Positions 1 to 9,633 of a stretch of DNA of 64,000 bases are shown in pieces. How positions within the stretch are numbered: position 1 is the first letter of the stretch; every line of letters starts with the position of its first letter. Under the pieces are notes generated by a model, which saw only the letters and a program-made list of their open reading frames with translations, searched no databases and was not told where the DNA came from. The stretch comes from Triticum aestivum (lineage: Eukaryota; Streptophyta; Magnoliopsida; Poales; Poaceae), in the NCBI RefSeq assembly GCF_018294505.1, contig NC_057794.1, positions 192,743,201 to 192,807,200 of the forward strand. The letters run 5' to 3'. A program made the position numbers and the translations under genes.

Positions 1-928
1 GTGAGTTTGAAATCTGACCGTTGGGACACGTGTCAGTTCCTTAGTGACCTAGGGTCATTTGGGACAAATTACGTCGGGTTGCCAAGTGGCTATAAATAGC
101 CCACCCCCTACAACCATAAACGGTTGGCTGCTCAGATTGAAAGTACGGCTTTTGTCGTTTGAGAGCAACCCACCTCAATGCCTTTGAGAGAGAATTCCCT
201 GCGAGGATAAAGCCCTAACCACCAGAGCCAGAGAGAATTGGGCATCACTTAAGTCTTCTTGTCTGTGTGATCTGAAGACTTATTACACTTGAGGACTGTG
301 CATCCTCCAGCCGGTTGGGCGTCGCGTTCTAAGCATCCAAGAGACATTGTGGATTGCTTGTGAACGAAGTCTGTGAAGGTTTGGGAGTGTACCTTGAAGA
401 CTTACCAGAGTGATTGGGCGAGGTCTATGTGACCTTAGCTTAAGGAGAATACGGTGGGGACTGGGTGTCCTGAGCTGCGTGTTCAGGACTGGTTGTCCGA
501 GACTGTGTGTCCTAAGGTTTATATACCTAGCCGCTCCAACCAGACGTACAGTTGTCACAGCAACTGGAACTGGTCCAACAAATCATTGTCTTCAACGAGT
601 CACTGGTTTCATCTTCACTTCACTTTACTTACTGTTACTCCTTGTGAAGTCATTGTATGTTTGTTCTATCATTTGTCTTCACTGAGCGACTGCGTGTTCT
701 GTTTGGCTTCACAATATCTTCGTACCTGATCCTTACTACCTAGCTGCTATTAGTCTTTGTGCTTTCACTGCATTGAATACTTGACTATGGTTTGCCTAGT
801 GTAGCCTACCTTCCGCTGCATGGTAATAGGTTTAATTTTAGCATTTGTCTTCAAAACTCCCACGTTCTGAAGACTTTCATAAAAATTGCCTACTCACCCC
901 CCCCTCTAGTCGATATAACGCACTTTCA
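1..928 (+). mobile_element. 3' part of an LTR (LTR retrotransposon, family not certain)
   Basis: This stretch looks like the promoter and transcribed part of an LTR. It has a TATA box at 91-97 and a long non-coding stretch, and it stops at 928 with an ...ACTTTCA end, the usual CA terminus. From 929 the sequence is an internal piece of a different Gypsy element, so 928/929 is an insertion junction. The rest of this element lies left of the window, so neither its other LTR nor its target duplication can be checked. The ending resembles Copia-type Triticeae LTRs that I remember, but that is recall, not a search. No coding region is seen. Confidence 0.6.
91..97 (+). promoter_or_regulatory. TATA box of the left LTR
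   Basis: TATAAAT sits in a GC-rich surround typical of an LTR core promoter, about 840 bases before the CA end. Its orientation agrees with the CA terminus at 928. Confidence 0.45.
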
Positions 929-1246
929 CCCCTCAAGGATCAAACCCACAAAAATGACCTTTAAAGGCGTCATTCCAGGTGTAGAGGCCCATTGCACAGG
1001 CTCAATGCGGTACCGCATTATGCATACCTCAAGCTCAAGATGTCGGGACCTCGCGGAGTTATTGCAGTCAATGGAAACACAGAGCACTCTCTCCAAACAG
1101 AGGAGCACAGCGCAGCCCTCGCAGCAGAAGTGCAAAGCAGCCTCTCAAGGCAATCAACCAGTTCGGCACTTCAAAGCCCGGACACCTTCAAGCGCGCTCG
1201 GGGTAATCGGAAAATAGACCGCCTGGCGCGATCTGAGCTCGCGTAG
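929..1246 (+). pseudogene. Gypsy protease C-terminal remnant (copy 1)
   Basis: This matches the C-terminal third of the gag-protease reading frame of copy 2 (13924-14365, minus). Both contain the stretch read as RIKPTK.TFKGVIPGVEAH near the start and ARGNR.IDRLARS.LA at the end. Between the T(C)AAT at about 1001-1005 and the following GCGGTA, 124 bases present in copy 2 are missing, which puts the two halves in different frames. The upstream part with the active-site motif is absent because of the LTR inserted at 928. The remnant is non-functional. Confidence 0.7.
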
Positions 1247-1680
1247 CAATACGGCGGCCACCCCAACAGCGAAACTCGTGTCGCGCGTACATAATTACGC
1301 ATTAAAAATTCCATGGGCACAGGTGGGGAGGGGGGCACAACTGCGGCACGCCCCAAGACGCGGCTTAAACCGCACTAGGGGCTTCCTGTTTTGGTTATTT
1401 TTCTTTTTTTCAGGACCTTAATCTCTGGAAACACTGTCCGGCAGCACTATTGCCGAACACATGATGCAACAACCAAGGAGGCAGACATCTACGTCATACC
1501 ACGGAATTCCCAGGTTGATTACAGTAATGAGCAAAATATTCGATTTAATATCATTCCTCAGCTTGCCCTTGGAAGGGACATAGTCCTACTCTTTGCTTAT
1601 CGCACTATCTGTATCACTCTGCTTGAACGCAATTTTTTAATAAACAATGCATGACATTACGACTATTATTGCATTCTTGT

Positions 1681-1711
<31 letters not shown>

Positions 1712-2453
1712 TCATTAATGACGCCTTGCAACCGTACACCTTGGTACGGCTAATACACCAGGGGCTTACGTACCTCACAATATGGTGTGAAAAGTCCAAA
1801 CACTTTCACAAGTGCGGCACCCCGAACTTATAGCATTACATGCATCAGCTCTGAATCATGTCTTTGGTCAAATGTTGGGTTTTCCCGGCTCCTATGTTTT
1901 GGTACCTTACGTTCCGATCTATCGGCTAAGGTAGTGCTAGGAGAACTACTGCGATTGTGCCCCGGTTCTGCTGCGTTCAGGACCTCAGTAGAGAAAGCTA
2001 AAACTGACTGTCATGATAAGGCGAGAGACTGGTCACTGTTCGGCGAGGTTTTCGAGTCTCTAAAGACTTATGCCGCTTAGAGCGAGGGGCTGGCCCTGTC
2101 CGGCTTAAAGGCGTGTATCGCACCCCAAATTCAGCCTTCCGAATACCAGGGGCTTCGCGGAAATTTAAAAGTATAGAATTCTATGGCTAAGTGAGAGTGA
2201 TAAAGCATTATTAGTCCGGTTACCTTGTTCGCTATGCTAAGCACCTCCCTCGAAGGACCCAAACATGGGAACAAGAGTGCTGAGGTTTATCCCGAACATC
2301 CCAGTACTCGTGGCATGGGCGCAGAAGCCAAGGACTAGCCATCTCTCAGATTGGATAAACAGCCAAACAGAAGGTAATATTTTAAATTCAAACAAGCGTT
2401 GCATAGCGCATATGAAACAAGTTTTCATAAATACAGGATAAAATGAGCAAGTC
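1247..2453. other. Non-coding spacer of Gypsy copy 1
   Basis: This spacer lies between the protease end and the tail of the antisense gene and corresponds to 12696-13923 in copy 2. It holds a (TA)n(TG)n microsatellite. Short open frames here differ between the two copies and look like chance. No RT, RNase H or integrase sequence is seen where pol would be expected. Confidence 0.65.
1680..1710. repeat. (TA)n(TG)n microsatellite
   Basis: About 8 TA units run into about 8 TG units. The inverted counterpart in copy 2 is at 13437-13475 and is longer, so the tract has changed length since the copies separated. Confidence 0.85.
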
Positions 2454-5400
2454 TCATTCAAATATTACATCTTTTGAACACTCGTCCGCGATGAGACGGG
2501 CACCCGGCAGAACACCCTCATAGTACATCTCGGGGTGGCGGTGCTCCTTGCCCTCTGGCGGCCCCTCCTTGATCACCTTCACGGCGTCTAGCTTGACCCA
2601 CTGCAATTTCACACGGGCGAAAGCCCGGCGTGCACCTTCAATGCAGACAGATCGCTTGACGACCTCTAGCCGCGGGCAGACATCCACAAGCCGCCTCACC
2701 AGGCCGAAGAAGCTGTTCGGAAGGGCGTCGCCAGGCCACAGTCGGACTATAAAGCTCTTCATGGCCCGATCGGCCGCCTTATGTAGCTCGACCATCTGCT
2801 TCAGCTGGTCGCTCATTGGCACTGGGCGTTCGGCCTCAACATACTAAGACCAGAACAGCTTCTCCGTTGAGCTTCCATCCTCGGCCTGGTAAAATTGTGT
2901 GGCATCGGACACGCTGGGGGGCAAATCTGCGAATGCTCCTGGAGAGCTCCGGATTCGGGTAAGTAATCGGTAATTTACTTTTACATGCTTGCTTTGCATA
3001 TAGAAAGCCTTACCCGCCGCTATCTTCTTCATCGCATCGATCTCCTAGAGGGCCTTTTGGGCTTCGGCCTTGGCACTTCTTGCGCTCTCGAGGGCCGCGA
3101 CAAGCTCAGACTCCCGCGTCTTTGAGTCAAGCTCCAACGCCTCATGCTTCGCCATGAGAGCCTGGAGCTCTTGCTGCACCTCGCCCACCCGAGCCTCGTG
3201 CTTCTCTCGCTCGGTGCGCTCCTTGGCCGCTATATCCTCGGTCTGGGTTAGTGCTTGCTTCAGGGTCGCCACCTCGGTCGTGGCCCCTGGCAAATATACG
3301 TTGATCCTGTCATTTTGCAATCGCGTCTTCTTTTATATATACATATCTATAGATAGGGTATTACTTACCCTTGTTCTCCTCGAGCTGCCTCTTGGCAAGG
3401 CCGAGCTCTTTCCTGGACCCCTCGAGGTCCTGCTTCAGTACGGCGACCTCCGCAGTCAGTGCGGCGGACCCCAACAGTGAAGCCTGCATATGCATATTGA
3501 CATACTTATATTAGACTCCTGCGATATTATTTGATCCTCTATTCGGCTTTCCTTTGTGAACACCAAACAAAGCATCAGGGGATACTGTCTATGCGGTAAT
3601 ATTTCTACTACATTTTAAAACACTTACCTCAAAGCCTGTTAGAAGGCTGGCACAGGCTTCAGTCAATCTGCTCTTGGCCGACTGAACCTTCTGGATCACC
3701 GCACTCATGATAGAGCGGTGCTCCTCGTCAATGGAAGCGCTACCAAGCGCTTCTAGCAGATTGTCCAGCGCCTCTGGATGGACAGAGGTCACCGGCACAG
3801 GCGTCTTGCCCCTCTTAGAAGGAGGCCGCCTGCCCGAGCCCGGAACCGCTGGAGGGTCCGGCATGGTGTTCGGCTGATCCACTACAGGAATCCAGTACTT
3901 TGCCATCTGCCATGGCGGATGGCAAAGGCAGGGACGGCTGACGGCAAAGCACTTTGCCGTCCGCGGCGGACGGCAAACAGTGAGGGTAAAGATAGCGTCG
4001 GAAAATAGGTCCTTTGCCGACTGCTTTTTATGGCGGACGGCAAAGAGCCCTTTGCCTACAGCGGCTGACGGCAAAGAGGGGGGACGAAAAAATGTTGCAC
4101 GTCCGCCAGCGTTACTCCGTTAGGGGCCCCCTCCCTCTTTGCCGTCTGCTAGCCGACGGCAAAGAATCTTTGCCGTTTGCTAGCGGACGACAAAGAACTG
4201 GCTGATGGCAAAGAAGGTCTTTGCCATCAGCTAGTTCTTGCCGTCTACTTTTGGGTAGCTGATGGCAAAGAGCTTCTTTGCCGTCCGCTAGCAGACGGCA
4301 AAGAGCTGGCAGATGGCAAAGTAGCTGATTCCAGTAGTGTGAGGGCCGAACTCGGAGCTCTTAGGGGCCCCGTCCCCTCGGCTCCTGGAGTCTGGAAGGT
4401 CGCCTTGAGGCTCCTCCAGGACTGTCTCCCCTCAACCCGGTGCCTCTTTAGACAGCACTTCGTCGTCGTCAGCAGGACGAGGGGAGGTGGCGGTCAGGAC
4501 TGGATTGCTATCCATGTCCGACGAGCCCAGGGAGCCGTCCGATGATACATCGATGCTGGTTCGCAGTGGCCTGCATAATCATGTTCGGCGTTAGGGAAAG
4601 CAGTGCGACAAAGGAATGCTATGGGTTAATCTGGTATCCGAATACTTACGATCTCCCCAGGGGCTTGGCACTGGGCAACCACTCGTCTTTGTCTTCGTCG
4701 GCAGTGGTGGAGCTGTCCGGAAGGAGAGTCCTTCCCTTCTTGGGCCCTTCGGCCCCCCAGTTAGGGTGGCCTTCCTTTTCTTATCTCTCCCTACAGGAGG
4801 GGGAGCATCTTCTTCTTCTTCCTCGTCTTCAAGGGAGGAGTGCGCCGTAGAGTCGTCGGACGGTGAGTCCGACGACGCCTGGTGTCGGGAACTCTTTCGG
4901 GTTCCGTTGGCCTTCTTGGTCTTCTCCGGCACCGTATAAGGAGCCGGAGTCAGCATCTTCGCCAGAAGAACATCTGCTGGGCCTTCGGGCAAAGGAGCCG
5001 GACAATCGATCTGTCCGGTCGTCTCCTGCCAGTCCTGTCAAAGGTATGGGAGTTTAGATCCCGCATGGAGTCAACCTATAAAAAATAAGTATCCTGCGAG
5101 AGGTAAAGCACCTTACCGCTTTGTCTTGGCGCCTCGCGCTGAATCCATGATCCTCAGTAATGGGAGGGGGGACCTTGGCGCTTTTGAACAGCACCCTCCA
5201 GGCATCTTTGTGAGTTGTGTCGAAAAGCCTGTTCAGAGTTCGATGCTGCGCCGGGTCGAACTCCCACAAGTTGAACTCCCGTTGTTGGCACGGGAGAATC
5301 CGGCGGTGGAGCATGACCTGGATCACGTTGACAAGTTTGAGCTTCTTGTTCACCATGTTTTGAATACATGTTTGGAGTCCGGTCAGCTCTTCCAAACTAC

Positions 5401-5981
5401 CCCAGGACAGGCCCTTCTCTTTCTAGGAGGTGAGCCGCGTGGGGATGCCAGATCAGAATTCGGGGGCCGTTGCCCATACAGGGTCGCACGGCTCGGTGAT
5501 GTAGAACCACCCCGATTGCCACCCCTTTATGGTTTCCACAAAGGAGCCCTCGAGCCATGTTACGTTGGGCATCTTGCCCACCATAGCGCCTCCGCACTCC
5601 GCCTGGCGGCCGCCCACCACCTTCGGCTTGACATTGAAGGTCTTCAACCATAGGCTGATGTGGGGCTTGATGCGGAGGAAGGCCTCGCACACGACGATAA
5701 ACACCAAGATGTTTGAGGATGAAGTTCAGGGCCAGATTGTGGAAATCCAGGCCGTAATATTACATGAGCCCCCGGACGAATGGATGGAGAGGGAATCCCA
5801 GTACGCGGAGGAAATGGGTGAGGAATACTACCCTCTCATGGGGCCTGGGGGTGGGGATGAGCTGCCCCTCATCTGCGAGCCGGTGCGCGATGTCGTCAGG
5901 CAGGTATCCGGCTCTCCTCAGTTTCTTGATGTCTTCCTCCGTGACAGAGGAGACCATCCACCTGCCTCCCACTCGGGACAT
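2454..5981 (-). pseudogene. Antisense six-exon gene of the Gypsy element, Transposase_28-type, copy 1 (broken)
   Basis: Read on the minus strand from the ATG at 5981. By comparison with copy 2 the exons are 5981-5117, 5034-4650, 4570-3628, 3483-3369, 3286-3014 and 2938-2454, each intron with GT...AG ends. Exon 1 encodes a domain beginning MS..GGRWMVSS with an RRAGYLPDDIAHRL motif; I recognise this as the plant family described in Pfam as putative gypsy-type transposon (Transposase_28). Exon 2 has acidic E-rich and basic tracts; exons 4-5 are Ala/Glu/Lys-rich and probably coiled coil. Defects are a frameshift after the PFVRGLM stretch, a stop in the SWKEK-like region of exon 1, a stop in exon 6 where copy 2 has Q, and a 460-bp transposon in exon 3. 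The function of this protein class is unknown; it lies opposite to the retroelement's own sense direction. Confidence 0.7.
3880..4339. mobile_element. 460-bp non-autonomous CACTA miniature element
   Basis: The ends are inverted: the left reads CACTACAGGAATCCAGTACT and the right, reverse-complemented, reads CACTACTGGAATCAGCTACT; both continue into TTTGCCATCTGCC. The interior is a series of imperfect palindromic units built on GACGGCAAAG/CTTTGCCGTC. The paralogous site in copy 2 (about 11267-11280) lacks it, and the 3-bp TGA at that site is duplicated here at 3875-3877 and 4340-4342. Two extra bases (TC) stand between the left TGA and CACTA. No coding capacity is seen, so mobility would have needed a transposase from elsewhere. 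Confidence 0.9.
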
Positions 5982-6094
5982 GGTTGGAGAAGGTTGAGGT
6001 GGGAAGAGCGGACTTGGGCGCTAGAGTTCGAGTGTGCGAAAACGGATGAGCGAAGGAGGAAGAAGGCGTGGATAGAAAGGTGAATCATTATCCC

Positions 6095-6102
6095 TTTATA
6101 TG
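6095..6102 (-). promoter_or_regulatory. TATA box of the antisense gene, copy 1
   Basis: On the minus strand this reads CATATAAA, about 115 bases before the ATG at 5981. The same motif at nearly the same distance stands before the ATG of copy 2 (9513-9520), suggesting that the antisense gene has its own promoter inside the retroelement. Confidence 0.45.
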
Positions 6103-6533
6103 GGCGGACGAAGCTAAGCGTCCCCACTTGCCTGGTAAAACCCGCTTATCCCCCAAGCGCCGTGATTGATGGCGCGGTTCGGTTACCCATGCCCGTATTG
6201 ATGAGAATCCCGTAATAAGGGGACACGATGTCTTCTTTGACAAGCCGTGTCGAAAGACTGCCTCGCATTATGTGCGGGGCTGGTTGAAGGAAACAGTTCG
6301 AATAATCACCGGGCCATGACATAACGTCATGCTGCCAAAACAAGCCAGCAAACTAGATCTGTGAAAATATTGTTCTCTCTACGGTGGAATGTGGAACTTA
6401 TTTTGCAGGGTCGGACACTATCCTCATATTCAAATTCTTCTGTGATGTATTTGGAGAGGGAACCCGCCTTGCAATGCCGAAGACAGTACTGCGCGCCGGA
6501 CTCATCGTCATTGAAGCCTGGTTCAAGGGCTAC

Positions 6534-7015
6534 TAAGGGAGTCCTGGATTAGGGGGTCTCCGGACTGCCAGACTATCTCTATTGGCCGGACTGTTGGACT
6601 ATGAAGATACAAGATTGAAGACTTCGTCTCGTCTCCGGATGGGACTCTACTTGGCGTGGAAGGCAAGCTAGGCAATACAGATATGGATATCTCCTCCTTT
6701 GTAACCGACCTTGTGTAACCCTAACCCTCTCCGGTGTCTATATAAACCGAAGGGTTTTAGTCCGTAGGACAACAACCATAACATACAATCATACCATAGG
6801 CTAGCTTCTAGGGTTTAGCCTCTCCGATCTCATGGTAGATCTATTCTTGTACTACTCATATGATCAATATTAATCAAGCAGGACGTAGGGTTTTACCTCC
6901 ATCAAGAGGGCCCGAACCTGGGTAAAACATCATGTCCCCTGCCTCCTATTACCATCCGGCCTAGACGCACACTTCGGGACCCCCTACCCGAGATCCGGCG
7001 GTTTTGACACCGACA
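6534..7015 (+). repeat. 3' LTR of Gypsy copy 1
   Basis: A 482-bp LTR runs from TAAGGGAGTCCTGG (TG mutated to TA) to ...TTTTGACACCGACA. It matches the LTRs at 8602-9083 and 16841-17300 in inverted orientation. The preceding CAGGGGCTAC-like block corresponds to the polypurine region (here TTCAAGGGCTAC). The bases AACAT after 7015 would be the target duplication, but the left partner is outside the window. Confidence 0.85.
6738..6746 (+). promoter_or_regulatory. TATA box in LTR of Gypsy copy 1
   Basis: CTATATAAA is conserved in all three LTRs of this family in the window and defines plus as the sense strand of this copy. This is a 3' LTR, so transcription from it would run out toward 8601. Confidence 0.55.
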
Positions 7016-7330
7016 AACATCATATCAAGGTTCTGGTTCAACTGACAACATACTAAAAGTAGTAGAAACTATACTGAGGCTTGTAACAACAATCCTATAA
7101 GCTACTACGGATTAGTAACATGTGAACCTGATAGAGAGAAGAGAGCCTAGTCCTTAACCCACGTAGAATGAGAGGAGAATGACTCAGATCAGAGGCATAA
7201 GGTAAAGGAGTAAAAGAGCCTTACGTTCCCTCCCACAATCAATTCCCCTACATATAGCTAAAGCATTTCTAGACTCGACATCGACCAGTTTTGCTCAACG
7301 AACCTACAGGCAATCCGGCTCTGATGCCAA
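7016..7330 (-). mobile_element. Leader (5' untranslated region) of a long-LTR Gypsy element
   Basis: Read on the minus strand, the LTR ending near 7331 is followed at once by TTGGCATCAGAGCC (7330-7317), one change from the common plant primer site TTGGTATCAGAGCC complementary to initiator tRNA-Met. A typical leader (GTTCGTTGAGCAAAACTGGTCGATG...) follows, until the LTR of Gypsy copy 1 starts at 7015. The 5' LTR and leader of this element are therefore here. Its gag-pol and 3' LTR would lie left of copy 1, outside the window. Confidence 0.7.
7317..7330 (-). other. Primer binding site, tRNA-Met type, of the long-LTR Gypsy element
   Basis: TTGGCATCAGAGCC on the minus strand abuts the LTR end. 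One transition from the usual TTGGTATCAGAGCC is seen. Confidence 0.7.
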
Positions 7331-8601
7331 CGCAGTCAGGACCCCGATTCCAAGTCACATCAATCTAGCCGGTAACACCTCATATCACTTTGCGGCCTCA
7401 CGCACGGTATCCCCACGGGTGTCGCCTTACCATGGCCCGGGACCGTTTGCGCCTTTTGGCTCACGTATATGATAGTGTCTCTAGCGTCCATATGATAGAG
7501 AACCCTGGCCGACATGGCTAGTCATGAACCCAAAGCGGCACTAACCTATGGGGACAGGCATACATGAATCACGTCGAGCATGTCGGTCAACAACGTGTGA
7601 AACCGGGCTGTAGCACTGGGCTAACAGAACTTCGAGGAACCCGGGCTGTAGCAGGCTAGGCAGGACTCCGGAAATCACCGCTTGACATTTCCCCGAAGGG
7701 ACAGACATAGGAACGAAGTGAAACACATGTCGGCCAATCAAGTATCCTGAGCAGTAGTGCTGGGCTAGTAGGACTCCGATGAACCGGGCTGTAGCGGACA
7801 ATTATGGCTCAAGGAGGCACTAGAATACATTTCCCCATAAGAGAGGCTGCCAAGGATAAACAACTAGATTGTCAGATCCCACACATACCAAGCATTTCAA
7901 TCATACACACAATATGCTCGATATGTGTAAATACAGCATGGCATCACAACATAACTCTACAACTCAAGTAATTTATTTAAAGGCTCCGGAGAGCCATACA
8001 TAACATGTTCATACAGGTAGGGTCACATGACCCGACACTCAAGTCATACAAGCATACAAGCACATGTGGAAGCAAATAAGTCTGAGTACAGACACTGGAA
8101 AGAAAGAAGGCTTGACGAAGCATGTCTATCTACATAGGGCCCTCCATGGCCAGAATCACCACTTGGGTGGCAAGTTACTTATCGACGTCGAGGTCTATGT
8201 AAAACCAATTGGAGGGGGCGGTGCTGTCGTCTGAAAACAGTAATTAAAGCAACATGAGTACAAAGGTACTCAGCAAGTCTTACAACAGATCCTACTATAC
8301 ATGCTTATTCTCAAGAAGGTGGTGGAGTTATTGCAGCAAGCCATCTTTCACTCTTGTCTAAGCTATCCTACGAGACACCACTATAAAATAGTTTTCACAC
8401 ACGAGTCCACTAATCACCAACACAATACTCCACCGGGGATCCTCCCTCGTCATCCTACAAGAGGGCCATCCTCTGTACTCACACTTATCTTGAGTCTTTT
8501 AGTAGTAACCATTAAGTTGTCTATGAACTGTACAGGCAACCAAGTAGTCCTTTAACGCGGACGCGGCTATTTGAATAGTTTTATACCCTGCAGGGGTGTT
8601 G
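7331..8601 (-). repeat. Long LTR (3' end part) of a Gypsy element
   Basis: This is the downstream part of one roughly 4.1-kb LTR on the minus strand, interrupted by Gypsy copy 2 (8602-17300) and resumed at 17306. It contains repeated phrases such as CCGGGCTGTAGC (near 7605, 7644 and 7785) separated by about 40-140 bases. The ...CTGCG end at 7331 has lost the canonical CA. No coding region is visible. Confidence 0.7.
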
Positions 8602-9083
8602 TCGGTGTCAAAACCGGCGGATCTTGGGTAGGGGGTCCTGAACTATGCGTCTAGGCCGGATGGTAACAGGAGACAGGGGACACGATGTTTTACCCAGGTT
8701 CGGGCCCTCTTGATGGAGGTAAAACCCTACGTCCTTCTTGATTAATATTGATGATATGGGTAGTACAAGAGTAAATCTACCACGAGATCGGAGAGGCTAA
8801 ACCCTAGAAGCTAGCCTATGGTATGATTGTATGTTATGGTTGTTGTCCTACGGACTAAAACCCTTCAGTTTATATAGACATCGAAGAGGGTTAGGGTTAC
8901 ACAAGGTTAGTTACAAAGGAGGAGATATACATATCCGTATTGCCTAGCTTGCCTTCCACGCCAAGTAGAGTCCCATCCGGACACGAGATGAAGTCTTCAA
9001 TCTTGTATCTTCATAGTCCAACAGTCGGGCCAATAGAGATAGTTCGGCTGTCCGGAGACCCCCTAATCCAGGAATCCCTAAGT
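8602..9083 (-). repeat. 3' LTR of Gypsy copy 2
   Basis: On the plus strand it runs from TGTCGGTGTCAAAACCGG to ...CCAGGAATCCCTAA. The TATA motif on the minus strand is at 8869-8877. The adjoining GTAGCCCCTGAACCAGG (9084 on) is the complement of the polypurine region. Confidence 0.88.
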
Positions 9084-9512
9084 AGCCCCTGAACCAGGCT
9101 TCAATGATGATGAGTCCGGCGCACAGTATTGTCTTCGGCATTGCAAGGCGGGTTCCTTCTTCGAATACATCACAGAAGAATTTGAATACGAGGATATTGT
9201 CCGACCCTGCAAAATAAGTTCCACATTCCACCGTAGAGAGAATAATATTTTCGCAGATCTAGTTTGCTGGCTTGTTTTGGCAGCATGATGTTATGTCATG
9301 GCCCGGAGATTATTCGAACCATTTCCTTCAATCAGCCCCGCACATAACGCGAGGCAGTCTTTCGACACGTCTTGTCAAAGCAGAGATCGCGTCCCCTTAT
9401 TATGGGATCATCATCAATACGGGCGTGGGTAACCCAACCGCGCCATCAATCACGGCGCTTGGGGGATAAGCAAGTTTTACCAGGCAATTGGGGACGCTTA
9501 GCTTCGTCCACC

Positions 9513-9520
9513 CATATAAA
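9513..9520 (+). promoter_or_regulatory. TATA box of the antisense gene, copy 2
   Basis: CATATAAA lies about 115 bases before the ATG at 9634, in the same position as in copy 1. Confidence 0.45.
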
Positions 9521-9633
9521 CGGATAAGGATTCACCTTTCTATCCACGCCTTCTTCCTCCTTCGCTCCTCCGTTTTCACACGCTCGAACTCTAGCGCCCA
9601 AGTCCGCTCTTCCCACCTCAACCTTCTCCAACC

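Larger units (their letters stand above)
929..7015 (+). mobile_element. Tat-lineage Gypsy element, copy 1, 5'-truncated
   Basis: This is the 3' half of a Gypsy retroelement whose other copy is complete at 8602-17300 on the opposite strand. It begins inside the protease region (929-1246), continues through a spacer and an antisense multi-exon gene (5981 down to 2454), and ends in a 482-bp LTR (6534-7015). The left part is missing because another LTR element is inserted at 928/929 and the remainder lies outside the window. Compared with copy 2 it carries a 124-bp deletion in the protease and a 460-bp CACTA miniature in exon 3 of the antisense gene. It sits in the leader of the long-LTR Gypsy element seen at 7016-7330. 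The family is probably the one called Fatima in wheat, by recall only. Confidence 0.75.

Noticed and set aside
3895..4335. Regularly repeated GACGGCAAAG units, considered as a CRISPR-like array
   Set aside because: Units occur in both orientations with variable spacing inside inverted CACTA termini; the genome is plant.
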